DNA from: Clostridia bacterium
GTDB taxonomy: Bacteria; Bacillota; Clostridia; Christensenellales; UBA1242
Length of the DNA: 64,000 nt
Reading direction: 5' to 3'
NCBI GenBank assembly: GCA_900753315.1
Contig: CAADYP010000010.1
Coordinates: 1-64,000, forward strand
Position 1 is the stretch's first letter. Each line of letters opens with the position of its first letter. Shown here in pieces: positions 18,485 to 27,323 of the stretch. Position numbers and translations under genes: made by a program. Below the pieces are notes generated by a model. That model ran no database searches. It had not been told where the DNA came from and worked only from the letters and a program-made list of their open reading frames with translations.

Positions 18485-19526
18485 ATTTGAATCAAAGAAA
18501 AAAATCGTCCTCACTGGTGGCGGAACAGCAGGACATGTTTACCCTGCACTTGCTGTCGCAGAAAAGTTAAAGGACTATGAAATCCATTACTTTGGCAGCA
18601 ATGGGATTGAAAAAAACATTTTAAAAAATTATCCAAACATAACATATCATGAGATCGAAGCCACAAAACTTGAAAGAAAATTTACTTTTAAAAATTTTTT
18701 GATACCATTCAAACTTTTGTCATCAATAAGAAAAACAAAAAAAGAACTTTCAAACTTGTCTCCTGACATTATTTTTTCAAAAGGTGGATTTGTCGCCGTG
18801 CCAGTTGCTATAGCTGGCAAAAAACTTTCAATCCCTATCATAAGCCATGAAAGCGACTTGTCTTTTGGATTGGCAAATAAAATTATTTTGCATTTTTGCA
18901 CGGTCATGTGCACAACTTTCAAGCCGACCGGAGAAAAAAATAAAAAGTGTATTTTCACAGGTCAGCCAATTCGTTCCAACATTTTCGATGGACAAAAATT
19001 AAGATTTAATTTCAATCCAAACCTACCCACAATCTTGGTTTTGGGTGGAAGTTTAGGAGCTCAATTTTTGAATGGAATCATATTTCAAAACCTTGATGAA
19101 TTGACAAAAAAATATAACATTTTACACATCGCTGGCACGAAAAATTTTCAAAACATTATTCACGAAAATTACAAAATTGTTCCATACGCTGAAAACATCG
19201 AAGACTTTTATGCAACAGCGGATATAGCAATTTCGCGAGCCGGTAGTGGGGTTATCAACGAATTGCTTGCATTGGAAAAGCCAATGTTTTTGATACCATT
19301 ATCAAAAAAATGTTCTCGCGGAGACCAAATTGAAAATGCTAAACTTTTTCAAAAATCCGGTTTTTGTGAGATGTTGGAAGAAGAAAATTATACAGTTGAA
19401 ATATTTAATAAAAAATTAAATAATTTAATAAAAAATAAAGAAAAAATCAAAAAAAATATGAAAATGACCGCAAAAAACGATGCGGTAATGCAAATTTCAA
19501 ACATTTTAGAAAAATATACAAAATAA
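18477..19526 (+). CDS. murG: MurG-type UDP-GlcNAc:lipid I N-acetylglucosaminyltransferase
   Basis: A 349-residue GT28 glycosyltransferase that converts lipid I to lipid II on the inner face of the membrane. Motifs: GGTAGHVYPALAVAEKL (about 13-29), SKGGFVAVPVAIAG (about 100-113), HESDLSFGLANK (about 122-133), LVLGGSLGAQFLN, and SRAGSGVINELLALEKPM in the UDP-GlcNAc-binding domain. The HESD variant in place of HEQN is the form found in a Clostridia-type MurG subgroup. It stands alone here, outside a dcw cluster. The ATG at 18477 has no Shine-Dalgarno (see the start element). It is convergent with the subtilase gene. Confidence 0.9.
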   Translation: MNKFESKKKIVLTGGGTAGHVYPALAVAEKLKDYEIHYFGSNGIEKNILKNYPNITYHEIEATKLERKFTFKNFLIPFKLLSSIRKTKKELSNLSPDIIFSKGGFVAVPVAIAGKKLSIPIISHESDLSFGLANKIILHFCTVMCTTFKPTGEKNKKCIFTGQPIRSNIFDGQKLRFNFNPNLPTILVLGGSLGAQFLNGIIFQNLDELTKKYNILHIAGTKNFQNIIHENYKIVPYAENIEDFYATADIAISRAGSGVINELLALEKPMFLIPLSKKCSRGDQIENAKLFQKSGFCEMLEEENYTVEIFNKKLNNLIKNKEKIKKNMKMTAKNDAVMQISNILEKYTK

Positions 19527-19595
19527 AAAATTTAATATTTTCTTGTGATTGATTATATTTTTTATTTATTTTTCATTTTATTTTTCGTTTTTGTT

Positions 19596-20735
19596 TTAAA
19601 TGTTTTTCATATTTGGAATGCCATATCCTTCACTGTTCATTTCAAAACCCATAGGCTGACAAGATTTCAAAAGTAACGCTTTAATTTTGTTTGGAGAAGA
19701 ATCAGGATATTTTTCCAAGAGCAAACAACATATTCCCGCCACCATTGGCGTTGCGACAGAAGTGCCACTCAAAATGGTATATGGATTTTTTACACCACAA
19801 GAAACAATGTCAACACTTGGTGCGACAATGTCAGGTTTCACATGTCTAAATGCCGGGCCTCGAGAAGAGAAATCTGCTATCTCAAAATATTTGCGATTAA
19901 AACTTTTGCTGTCATAACGATTGTCATCAATTCCACCAACAGTAATAATTTTTGAACTTATCCCAGGCGACTTTATAGTTTGATATTCTGGTCCACTATT
20001 CCCAGCCGCAGCGACAACAACGACACCTTCGTTCCACAAAGCTTCCGCACCCAGCATGATTGGGTCACTTTTCCCTAGCGGTTCGCTGCCAAAACTCATG
20101 CACACAACTTTAATGTTTTTCTCTTTGTGGTTCTCGTAAACCCACTGCATGGCATCAAGAATTTTGTTTGCACTCGCTTCACCCTTGCCATCAAGTGCTT
20201 TCAAAGCAAAAACATTTGTCTTTGGTGCAATCCCAGAATATCTAAAATTTGAAAGGCACCCACTTCCAGAACAAACCCCGCACACAAATGTGCCATGTCC
20301 ATTGTCGTCATATTCTTGTTGTTTTCCATTTACAAAATCAACAAACTCGCATATACGGTTTTGACCTATCAAAAAATCACAGTGTGGAGTCACTCCCGTA
20401 TCAATAAATGCCACTCCTATTCCTTCCCCATAAAGATTCAATGCATCAAGAGACAAGATTCTCTTTGAAACATACATCAAAGAATTTGCCACTGAAAGTG
20501 AAGAAATATAATCCACAACCTTAACATTTGAAAGGTTTAAAATCTCTTTTTGAGATGCTTTGCAAAAGAGAGAATCTATGAATAAATATTCATATAAAAT
20601 ATGTATCCCTTTTTCTTTAAGCACCTGTTTTGTGCGTTTCAAATCTTTTGAAAAAACAAAACAGGGGATTTTTCTTTCACTGTTTAAAACGGCGATTTTT
20701 TCCAAAAGTCTTTTGTCGATTTTGTTTATGTTCAT
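19596..20735 (-). CDS. Subtilisin-like serine protease without signal peptide
   Basis: A 379-residue S8 peptidase. The catalytic triad is complete: Asp in VAFIDTGVTPHCD (about 111), His in DDNGHGTFVCGV (about 147), Ser in LSGTSVATPMVAG (about 325), plus the oxyanion Asn in VAAAGNSGPE. Residues 1-95 look like an I9-type propeptide region. There is no signal peptide or membrane segment, as in AprX/intracellular subtilisins. Its ATG overlaps the stop of the small upstream gene by 4 nt (ATGA), so the two are translationally coupled. The partner may be a chaperone, inhibitor or substrate adaptor; this is inference from context only. Confidence 0.92.
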   Translation of the reverse strand: MNINKIDKRLLEKIAVLNSERKIPCFVFSKDLKRTKQVLKEKGIHILYEYLFIDSLFCKASQKEILNLSNVKVVDYISSLSVANSLMYVSKRILSLDALNLYGEGIGVAFIDTGVTPHCDFLIGQNRICEFVDFVNGKQQEYDDNGHGTFVCGVCSGSGCLSNFRYSGIAPKTNVFALKALDGKGEASANKILDAMQWVYENHKEKNIKVVCMSFGSEPLGKSDPIMLGAEALWNEGVVVVAAAGNSGPEYQTIKSPGISSKIITVGGIDDNRYDSKSFNRKYFEIADFSSRGPAFRHVKPDIVAPSVDIVSCGVKNPYTILSGTSVATPMVAGICCLLLEKYPDSSPNKIKALLLKSCQPMGFEMNSEGYGIPNMKNI

Positions 20736-21016
20736 TTCAAACCATCAATTATCCTTATCATATTTTCATAAGTTTGTGCAGGCAAATATGGTTTCATCTT
20801 CTCAATAGAATTTATTATTGCGTCATAATCAAAAGTTCCGCTTGATTTTTGCATTTGTATCTCTTTTGCAAGCCTTTGCATAAGCTCATTAGACGAACAA
20901 TCTTTAAGCTCATCATACGTTTCACTGATAGTCTTTTGTTTTTGTGATACATCTTTTGTGCTATGCTTTTCTTCATGCATAATACCAGAACTTTTTGAAA
21001 ATTCGCTTAATTTCAT
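20732..21016 (-). CDS. Small hypothetical protein coupled to the subtilase
   Basis: A 94-residue hydrophilic protein, not recognised. The N-terminal half is Lys/Ser/Glu-rich and probably disordered. The C-terminal half (about 42-94) looks helical: ELMQRLAKEIQMQKSS, then DYDAIINSIEKMKPYLPAQTY, then MIRIIDGL. The ATG at 21016 follows AGAGG at 9 nt. The stop overlaps the subtilase start by 4 nt, which is strong evidence that this is a real gene working with the protease. It is divergent from the gene at 21099. Confidence 0.75.
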   Translation of the reverse strand: MKLSEFSKSSGIMHEEKHSTKDVSQKQKTISETYDELKDCSSNELMQRLAKEIQMQKSSGTFDYDAIINSIEKMKPYLPAQTYENMIRIIDGLK

Positions 21017-21080
21017 ATTTCCATACCTCTAAAAACAATATATGTTTGTCGTTTGAAAATTTACACTAAATCACAAAGTC

Positions 21081-21106
21081 AAAGCATATAAATAAAATAT
21101 GAACAA
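21081..21106 (+). promoter_or_regulatory. SD-less start element shared with murG
   Basis: Starts AAAGCATATA and runs into the ATG at 21099. It differs from the murG element at two positions. A TATAAA lies exactly 6 nt before the ATG. A TTTACA at 21060-21065 could be a -35, but its spacing (19-21 nt) is long. Confidence 0.4.
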
Positions 21107-21500
21107 TATCTTTAATCAGCCGTTAAATCAGCCAAATCCCGAAAATAATCAGCCATTCTATTATCCCGAAGATTTGAAATTTGATGCCAAAACACAAAGT
21201 TTTTCAAAAGCAGACTTTTCCAATAATGACTCAAATATTTCACGCCAACAGCAGGAAAATATCTCAAACTCTTCAATTCAACATTCTTACAGTCCATTTT
21301 CAAACCTTTTTAACAACAAAAACGATATTCTGGCATCTTTGCTCGCAGGAAATTTCCTCGGCTCAAATGTCCCCCAAAACGAATTTTTGTCACAAGCATT
21401 AAACTTTCTTGGCACACAAAAAACAAAACTAAAAGAAGGTGAAAAACAGGCAAAAACGATAAAAAGCGATGACATTTCAGAAGTTTTTGAAGATATTTAA
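21099..21500 (+). CDS. Asn/Gln/Ser-rich hypothetical protein
   Basis: A 133-residue soluble protein of low complexity at the N-terminus (repeated NQP, then many Asn, Gln, Ser). It has a more hydrophobic patch at about 72-105 (ILASLLAGNFLG, LSQALNFLG) and a charged C-terminus. No signal peptide, no known domain. It is divergent from the subtilase pair and followed by a terminator, which supports it as a single-gene transcription unit. Function unknown. Confidence 0.65.
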   Translation: MNNIFNQPLNQPNPENNQPFYYPEDLKFDAKTQSFSKADFSNNDSNISRQQQENISNSSIQHSYSPFSNLFNNKNDILASLLAGNFLGSNVPQNEFLSQALNFLGTQKTKLKEGEKQAKTIKSDDISEVFEDI

Positions 21501-21544
21501 CATCAAACCTACATCTTACACCTAAAAAATAAAACACAACAAAA

Positions 21545-21572
21545 AAAAGACCGCATTAAAAAGCAGTCTTTT
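21545..21572. terminator. Bidirectional terminator between convergent genes
   Basis: Stem AAAAGACcGC (21545-21554) and GCaGTCTTTT (21563-21572) with A-rich and T-rich flanks. It serves the gene ending at 21500 (+) and the ABC-type gene ending at 21598 (-). Confidence 0.8.
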
Positions 21573-21597
21573 ATTTAGTAGACATATTTATATTCTC

Positions 21598-22242
21598 CTA
21601 TTCGTCAACAATTTTTCCATGTTCAAAATAAATCTTTCTCTTGCAGATTTTTTCGGCGATTTCTGGTCTTGTGCACGCCAAAATCAATGTTGTATCTGGA
21701 CCTTTAAGTTTTTTAATCAAACTTAAAATAGCATCAATATATATATCTGAAATTTCATCAAAAATATTGTCAACTAAAAGCAAATCCAAAGGTCTGAAGG
21801 TCAGTCTGATAAGTGACAAAATATACTTGTCTTCTTTTCTTATGTTTTTAACTTTTTCGTCTCTAATTCTTTCCAATGAAAAATCAATGATGGCATTGTT
21901 TATCATTTTTTCGGCATCAGCAGGTTTGAAACCTTTTTTGTTTAAGATATATCTAAAATTTTCATAAACCGTCTTATTTTCCAAAAACACTGGACAATAA
22001 GGGACATAACCAACATTCAAATCTGTCTTAAAATCTACTTTTTTGATTGGAATTTTGTTTAAATAAATTTCACCAGAATCAAAATCTTCAAGTTTTGCAA
22101 TAACACGCAAAAGAGTGGTTTTTCCGCTGTTTTCTTCGCCAACAAAAGCAACACTTTCTCCAACTTCAACATCAACATTGATATCTTCCAACGCATAGAA
22201 CTCTTTTGTAAATTTCAAATTCAAGTTTTTTATAGAAAGCAT
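21598..22242 (-). CDS. ABC-type ATPase domain protein with lost catalytic motifs
   Basis: A 214-residue single ABC nucleotide-binding domain with no transmembrane partner nearby. The N-terminal fold is clear (LSIKNLNLKFTKEFYALEDI; VEVGESVAFVGEENSGKTT as Walker A, about 33-41). Other key positions are changed: the Q-loop reads GYVPYCPVF (Tyr for Gln), the LSGGQ signature is replaced by IRKED, Walker B reads LLLVDNIFDE (Asn for the catalytic Glu), and the H-loop reads CTRPE (Arg for His). It may bind nucleotide but is unlikely to hydrolyse it normally. ATG at 22242 with AGGAAGAGG 8 nt upstream was preferred to a GTG three codons earlier. Probably a regulatory pseudo-ATPase. Confidence 0.8.
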   Translation of the reverse strand: MLSIKNLNLKFTKEFYALEDINVDVEVGESVAFVGEENSGKTTLLRVIAKLEDFDSGEIYLNKIPIKKVDFKTDLNVGYVPYCPVFLENKTVYENFRYILNKKGFKPADAEKMINNAIIDFSLERIRDEKVKNIRKEDKYILSLIRLTFRPLDLLLVDNIFDEISDIYIDAILSLIKKLKGPDTTLILACTRPEIAEKICKRKIYFEHGKIVDE

Positions 22243-22287
22243 AATGTGCACCTCTTCCTAAATATATAATACTATATCTCAAAAAAA

Positions 22288-22343
22288 AATAAAAGTAAAT
22301 TTTGATGTTTGCAAACAAAACAGAGCAAAATTTTACTTTTATT
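22288..22343 (-). terminator. Terminator of the lipoprotein gene at 22347
   Basis: Long arms: 22288-22304 (AATAAAAGTAAATTTTG) and 22326-22343 pair with one bulge. On the minus strand the hairpin is followed by a run of eight or nine T. Confidence 0.8.
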
Positions 22344-22346
22344 ATG

Positions 22347-22877
22347 TTATTTCTTTTTGTGTTTTTTGACCGCAACAGTAACTTCAGTAGAAATATCTTC
22401 GCTTAAAACCAAAATCTCTTCGCCGGAGTCAGTGTTTTTCTTAACATCACCTGCGACAACCCTAAATGTCAAATTCACATCATTGTCAGCACTAAACAAG
22501 AACACTTTGTTTCCATAATCTTCATAGTTTTGATAGCCGCTCTCATCACTCACACCATTTGTTTTGCTGATAAGATATGTCAAGTTATACCAATATTCAC
22601 TTTTTGGAAGGCATATTGAATATTGCATGCCACGCTCCTCTCCAAAAGTCAAAACTTGTTCCGTTTTGCTTGATTTTATTTGCAAGTCAACAAATTTGTC
22701 TGCTACTCTATCATCTTTGTCCAGCACAACTTTTATTCCATAATCAGTGCTCAAAGCCCCTGTGATTTCACTTATATGTGCCGTGCGAAGTTTTGTCTCC
22801 GCCTCACAACCCACCATAAAACAAAAACAAACACAAAGAATAATCAAAAATATATTTCTAAATCTTTTCATATCCAT
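22347..22877 (-). CDS. Small putative lipoprotein
   Basis: A 176-residue exported protein. The N-terminus (KRFRNIFLIILCVCFCF) is followed by the lipobox FMVGC, with lipidated Cys at about residue 24. The mature part is polar with alternating hydrophobic residues, so probably beta-rich. The C-terminus is basic (VAVKKHKKK). No domain recognised. Two ATG codons six nt apart (22877, 22871) can start it; neither has a good Shine-Dalgarno. Confidence 0.75.
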   Translation of the reverse strand: MDMKRFRNIFLIILCVCFCFMVGCEAETKLRTAHISEITGALSTDYGIKVVLDKDDRVADKFVDLQIKSSKTEQVLTFGEERGMQYSICLPKSEYWYNLTYLISKTNGVSDESGYQNYEDYGNKVFLFSADNDVNLTFRVVAGDVKKNTDSGEEILVLSEDISTEVTVAVKKHKKK

Positions 22878-22936
22878 ATTGTGTTTGTTTTATGTCAATT
22901 TATACTATCAAACTTTGCGAAGAAACTTTCAAAATC

Positions 22937-23464
22937 CTAAAAATTCACTTCAATCAAGCCATACTTTTGGTCATTTCTCTTGTAAAGAACATTAACTTTG
23001 CCAGTCTCAGCGTTCAAGAAGATGTAGAAAGCATGTCCCAATCTTTCAATTGCATCTTTTGCCTCTTCAATCATAACAGGTTCGAGTTCAAAAGATTTTT
23101 TCTTATAAATTTCAGGCAATTTCAAATCAGGCATTTCTTCCAAAAATTCAAATCCAACATTCTTTGGAGCATTTCTTTTGCTTTGAGTAACTTTTTGTCT
23201 GTTTCTAACAATTTGTTTCTCAATCTTTGGAAGTGCAAGGTCAATATTTTCATACATATTAAGCCCAGTTACTTCTGCTCTATAAAGCAATCCTTTGTTT
23301 GAAATTGTTACTTCCAATTTTTCATTTTTGCCTTGTTTTGAGCAAACAACACGAGCACTTGCTTCTTCTCCAAAATATTTGTTCAATCTGTCCAATTTCT
23401 CAGTCATAATATCTTTGAAACGGTTTGAAATTTTGTATTTCTTTTCAATAAATGTAACTTTCAT
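22937..23464 (-). CDS. hpf: Ribosome hibernation-promoting factor, long form
   Basis: A 175-residue HPF of the long type, which dimerises 70S ribosomes into 100S particles in stationary phase or stress. The N-terminal domain (about 1-95) has the beta-alpha-beta fold with FIEKKYKISNRFKDIMTEKLDRL. The C-terminal domain (about 118-175) has the conserved KKSFELEPVMIEEAKDAIERLGHAFYIF region used for dimerisation. ATG at 23464 with AAAGGAGAG. It has its own promoter between it and clpC. Confidence 0.95.
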   Translation of the reverse strand: MKVTFIEKKYKISNRFKDIMTEKLDRLNKYFGEEASARVVCSKQGKNEKLEVTISNKGLLYRAEVTGLNMYENIDLALPKIEKQIVRNRQKVTQSKRNAPKNVGFEFLEEMPDLKLPEIYKKKSFELEPVMIEEAKDAIERLGHAFYIFLNAETGKVNVLYKRNDQKYGLIEVNF

Positions 23465-23488
23465 AGTTAACTCTCCTTTTGTAAAAAC

Positions 23489-23517
23489 ATTATAGCAAAA
23501 TAAATTCTTTTTACCAA
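23489..23517 (-). promoter_or_regulatory. Promoter of hpf
   Basis: Minus strand TTGGTA (23512-23517), 17-nt spacer, TATAAT (23489-23494) preceded by TGC (extended -10). Confidence 0.75.
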
Positions 23518-23582
23518 ATGTTTTAGCAAGATTTTGATTTGGGTTTGGTTTGTTTCTATTTAAAATTTGTCTTCACCCCGCT

Positions 23583-26015
23583 TTAATTTGCAGAATTAAA
23601 AACAAGTTCATTCCCGTCAAGTTCAACTTCAATAGTTCCGTGGTCAGGAAGTTGTCCAAGCAAAATCTTTTCCGCAATGCGGTCTTCTATTTCTTGTTCG
23701 ATAAATCTCTTTAAAGGTCTTGCACCATAAATTAAATTTGAACCTTTCGCAACAATATAATCTATCGCCTTTGGATCAACTTTGAGTTTGAGACCTTTTG
23801 CTGCCAAACGCTTATTGATATTTGCAATAAGAATGTCAGAAATCTTGATAAGGTCTTGCTTTGAAAGACTGTCAAAAATGCAAATAACATCAATTCTGTT
23901 GATAAGTTCTGGTTTAAATTTCTTCTTCAAAGCATCCATGTAGATGTCTCTTTCGCTGACTTTTTCGTTGTTTTCTGTGCCAAAGCCAAGTTGTCTTTGT
24001 TGCCTAATTTCATTTGCACCAATATTGCTTGTCATGATGATGATTGTGTTTTTGAAACTTACGGTTCTGCCCTTGCTGTCTGTCAAACGACCATCGTCCA
24101 AAATCTGCAACAACGCATTCAACACTTCTGGGTGAGCCTTTTCAATTTCATCAAACAAAACAACACTATATGGTTTTCTTCTTACTTGTTCTGTAAGTTG
24201 TCCACCCTCATCAAATCCAACATATCCTGGAGGTGCACCAATCAATTTTGACACTGTATGACTTTCCATATATTCGCTCATGTCGATACGAATAATGTTG
24301 TTTTCATTGTCAAACATCGCCTCTGCGATTGCTTTTGAAAGTTCTGTTTTCCCGACTCCAGTAGGTCCCATAAACAAGAACGAACCAATTGGTCTCTTGC
24401 TGTCTTGCAAGCCAACTCTTGCTCTTCTAATTGCCTTTGCAACCGCACTTATTGCTTCGTCTTGTCCAACAACTCTCTTATGCAAAATTTCTTCAAGGTG
24501 AACAAGTTTTTCTTTTTCGCCTTCAGTCAATTTTGTAACAGGAATTCCTGTCCACTTTGAAACAACTTCTGCAATTTCATTTTCGCCAATTTGTTTGCTT
24601 CCGCTTTTTTTGATAATTGTGTCGTTTTGAGCCTTGAGTTCGGTTTCCAAATTTATGATTTCTGATTGAAGTTTTGCCGCTTTTTCATAATTTCTTTGCA
24701 AAGAAGCTTCATCACGGCTTGCAGACAAAGTTTTGATTTTCTCTTCCATGTCTCTCACTTTTTGTGGTTTGATTGTGTAATTAACTTTGGCACGAGAACA
24801 TGCTTCATCAATCAAATCTATCGCCTTGTCTGGCAAACTTCTGTCAGTAATGTATCTGTCTGACAAGTTTGCTGCAGCTTCAATAGCTTCGTTTGTAATT
24901 ATGATTTTGTGGAACGCTTCATAAGTGTCCTTCAATCCTTTCAAAATTTGAATTGTCTGCTCTACTGATGGTGGATTTACCATAACAGGTTGAAATCTTC
25001 TTTCCAAAGCCTTGTCTTTTTCGATATATTTCCTATATTCATCAGTTGTGGTTGCTCCAATAGTTTGAAGTTCACCACGAGCCAAATATGGCTTCAACAT
25101 ATCTGATGGGCTTGTCTCGCCTTTTTCGCTTCCTGCTTGTGCAAGCGTATGGATTTCATCAATAAAGACAATGATGTTCCCATTTTGAATAATCGTTTCT
25201 ATGACATCTTTAAGTTTTTCTTCCATCTGTCCACGATATTTCGTGCCAGCCATAAGTCCGCCAATTTCAAGAGCGTAAATTGTCTTGTCCTTGATTTCTT
25301 CAGGAACATCACCACTTGCAATCGCTTGTGCCAAGCCTTCAACAACTGCTGTTTTCCCAACACCCGCTTCACCAATCAAAACTGGGTTATTTTTTGTCTT
25401 ACGGCAAAGAATTTCAATAACCCTTTGGATTTCTTCTTCTCTGCCAATAACTGGGTCAAGTTTGTGTTGTCTTGCTTTCAAAGTTATATCACTGCCCATT
25501 TCAAGCAACTTGTCAGGCAATGAGCTCCCCTCTTGCCCAGAATCACCAGTCTTTTTTGTCTCTTTGTTTGGGTTTGAAACCTGCAAAGATGACAACAATT
25601 TGATTTTCATCTCGTCAACATTTACATTGAAGATGTTTTCAAGCATTTTTGTTGCATAACAACTTTTGTTTGACAAAATCGCCAAAAGCAAATGTTCTGT
25701 TCCGATAAAAGAATGTCCCATGTCCATTGCAATTTGTTGAGCCATTTGGAAAAGCTCTTTTGTTCTTGGTGTAAGTTCCACGCTTCCGAAAAGTGAAACT
25801 CCGCTTGATGACTCTTCAAAAAGTTCAAACAAACTGTTTTCTGTCACACCATAGGATTCCAAAATTTTTGATGCAGTGCATTCAGAAACACTGGCAAGGC
25901 CATACAAAATATGTTCTGTCCCTACCAAATTACTGCCAAAACGCAAGGCAATTTTGCTTGCATTTTTTATTACTTTTTCAATGCTATCTGAAAATAAACC
26001 ATTATTTAAAGCCAT
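23583..26015 (-). CDS. clpC: ATP-dependent Clp protease ATPase ClpC
   Basis: An 810-residue AAA+ unfoldase that feeds substrates to ClpP. The N-terminal repeat domain (about 1-145) includes GTEHILYGL and [10 protein letters not shown]. The D1 ATPase has Walker [14 protein letters not shown] (about 210) and [10 protein letters not shown] middle coiled coil with a UVR-like stretch ([15 protein letters not shown], about 425-440) marks it as ClpC rather than ClpB. The D2 ATPase has [13 protein letters not shown] and [14 protein letters not shown]. Start ATG at 26015 after AAAAGGAGGGG. It lies downstream of mcsB in the stress-response operon. McsB-marked (phospho-Arg) proteins are the known substrates of ClpC-ClpP. 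Confidence 0.96.
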   Translation of the reverse strand: MALNNGLFSDSIEKVIKNASKIALRFGSNLVGTEHILYGLASVSECTASKILESYGVTENSLFELFEESSSGVSLFGSVELTPRTKELFQMAQQIAMDMGHSFIGTEHLLLAILSNKSCYATKMLENIFNVNVDEMKIKLLSSLQVSNPNKETKKTGDSGQEGSSLPDKLLEMGSDITLKARQHKLDPVIGREEEIQRVIEILCRKTKNNPVLIGEAGVGKTAVVEGLAQAIASGDVPEEIKDKTIYALEIGGLMAGTKYRGQMEEKLKDVIETIIQNGNIIVFIDEIHTLAQAGSEKGETSPSDMLKPYLARGELQTIGATTTDEYRKYIEKDKALERRFQPVMVNPPSVEQTIQILKGLKDTYEAFHKIIITNEAIEAAANLSDRYITDRSLPDKAIDLIDEACSRAKVNYTIKPQKVRDMEEKIKTLSASRDEASLQRNYEKAAKLQSEIINLETELKAQNDTIIKKSGSKQIGENEIAEVVSKWTGIPVTKLTEGEKEKLVHLEEILHKRVVGQDEAISAVAKAIRRARVGLQDSKRPIGSFLFMGPTGVGKTELSKAIAEAMFDNENNIIRIDMSEYMESHTVSKLIGAPPGYVGFDEGGQLTEQVRRKPYSVVLFDEIEKAHPEVLNALLQILDDGRLTDSKGRTVSFKNTIIIMTSNIGANEIRQQRQLGFGTENNEKVSERDIYMDALKKKFKPELINRIDVICIFDSLSKQDLIKISDILIANINKRLAAKGLKLKVDPKAIDYIVAKGSNLIYGARPLKRFIEQEIEDRIAEKILLGQLPDHGTIEVELDGNELVFNSAN

Positions 26016-26077
26016 AATCTATCCCCTCCTTTTGGTTTTAATTTTAAGAAATTATTTCCTAATCTTGAAAAATAAAA

Positions 26078-27097
26078 TCACTTTTTCACAAGTTCTTTTA
26101 TTTTCCTACTTATATACTCACTTCTTGTGTGGTTTTCCTTTATATTTTCGGAAAAATTTTCAATTTCTTTCAAATTTGCACTTGCCCCTTCGACATAAAG
26201 CCGTTGAAAACCCTTGTAGTCCAAAATTTTCAAGAATCCAAGTGCATCACCAAATTTTACAAGCGACAAAAGCGAAATCATTTCATTTTCTTCAAGCAAA
26301 AAACACTCTTGCAAAGTGCCTAAAGCTCGATAAATTTCATCTATCAACGTATCATAATTTGTTGCCAATATATCTTCTCTCGCTGACAATTCCATTTCGC
26401 AAATGTTGTATACATAGTCGGAAACATTGTCAATAATCTCCTCTTCGCTCAAACCAAGTGAGTTTTGATTTGAAATTTGATAAAAGCTGCCAAAAGTCTT
26501 GCTCCCTTCGCCATAGAGCCCTCGCAAAGTAAAACCTTGTTGCTTTGCTTCGTTTTTCACAAGGTCAATATCTCCATTCCTCTCAAGTGCCGGCAAAAAA
26601 AGCATAACAGATGCACGCATACCAGTGCCTAGATTTGATGGACAGGAAGTTATAAAACCATAATCATTTGAATATGCTATATCTACTTCCGACAAAAGCA
26701 AGTTGTCAAGAGTTTTTATCTCTCTATATGGTTTGTAAAGATTGAAACCATTTACAATGCACTGCTCTCTTATATGGTCTTCTTCGTTTATCATAACAAT
26801 CAAGTGTTCGTCATCGCTCATAGCGACTGCAGAAATATCCTTGTTTTCAATAAGTTCTTTGCTTATTATATGTCTTTCAAGAAGAGCATTGCATTCGTTT
26901 AATGACAAATCTTTTAGGCAGAAAAAATCGAAATTTCCATATTTGTCAATCACTTTTTTGACAGAATCAATGATAAAAACTGCGTCAGAGTCCTCACGCA
27001 GTTTCGTGAAAAAATTGAAGCCAGAGATGTTTCTAGCAAGCCTAATACGAGATGAAATTGCAATATTTTCAAAATTTTCGTTCATATTCATAATCAT
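26078..27097 (-). CDS. mcsB: Protein arginine kinase McsB
   Basis: Phosphagen-kinase-like protein arginine kinase that marks proteins with phospho-arginine for ClpCP. Conserved segments: ISSRIRLARN near the N-terminus, LIVMINEEDHIREQ, TSCPSNLGTGMRASVM and YGEGSKTFGSFYQISNQNSLG. The reading frame is open upstream to 27181 and overlaps mcsA, but homologues begin shortly before SSRIRLARN. One of the ATGs at 27097, 27091 or 27085 is the likely start; none has a good Shine-Dalgarno. With the first of these the protein has 339 residues. A TTGCTC-N18-TATAAT just upstream could be an internal promoter. Confidence 0.92.
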   Translation of the reverse strand: MIMNMNENFENIAISSRIRLARNISGFNFFTKLREDSDAVFIIDSVKKVIDKYGNFDFFCLKDLSLNECNALLERHIISKELIENKDISAVAMSDDEHLIVMINEEDHIREQCIVNGFNLYKPYREIKTLDNLLLSEVDIAYSNDYGFITSCPSNLGTGMRASVMLFLPALERNGDIDLVKNEAKQQGFTLRGLYGEGSKTFGSFYQISNQNSLGLSEEEIIDNVSDYVYNICEMELSAREDILATNYDTLIDEIYRALGTLQECFLLEENEMISLLSLVKFGDALGFLKILDYKGFQRLYVEGASANLKEIENFSENIKENHTRSEYISRKIKELVKK

Positions 27098-27167
27098 TAT
27101 ATCAAATAAAGACACTCCCGAGCAAATATAAACACCAGATTTTCCATCTTTTGTTGTTTGAAATTGT

Positions 27168-27323
27168 CTATAAGTTCTCACTTACGGTCTTATGTTTTCT
27201 TCCGCCATACATTTTTTCTATGGCTTTTTTAATTTCTGGAAGTTCATAACACTTTTCACAACCGACAAATCCAGTTTCCAATATTTCATCAACAGTGGTG
27301 CCACATTTTGGACACTTTTCCAT
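27168..27323 (-). CDS. mcsA: Mini-McsA: single zinc-finger McsB activator
   Basis: A 51-residue protein beginning MEKCPKCGTTVDEILETG. The pair CPKC ... CEKC (about residues 4-7 and 22-25) is the second zinc-binding module of McsA, which activates McsB. Normal McsA is about 180 residues, with more zinc ligands and a C-terminal UVR coiled coil; both are missing here. The ATG at 27323 shares its A with the tex stop codon (TAATG), a coupled start. The gene is placed exactly where mcsA belongs, in front of mcsB, which supports the call despite the size. No ctsR is present in this operon. Confidence 0.82.
   Translation of the reverse strand: MEKCPKCGTTVDEILETGFVGCEKCYELPEIKKAIEKMYGGRKHKTVSENL

Noticed and set aside
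26078..27181. McsB starting at 27181
   Set aside because: The extra N-terminal residues overlap mcsA in another frame, have no Shine-Dalgarno and are absent from known McsB proteins.
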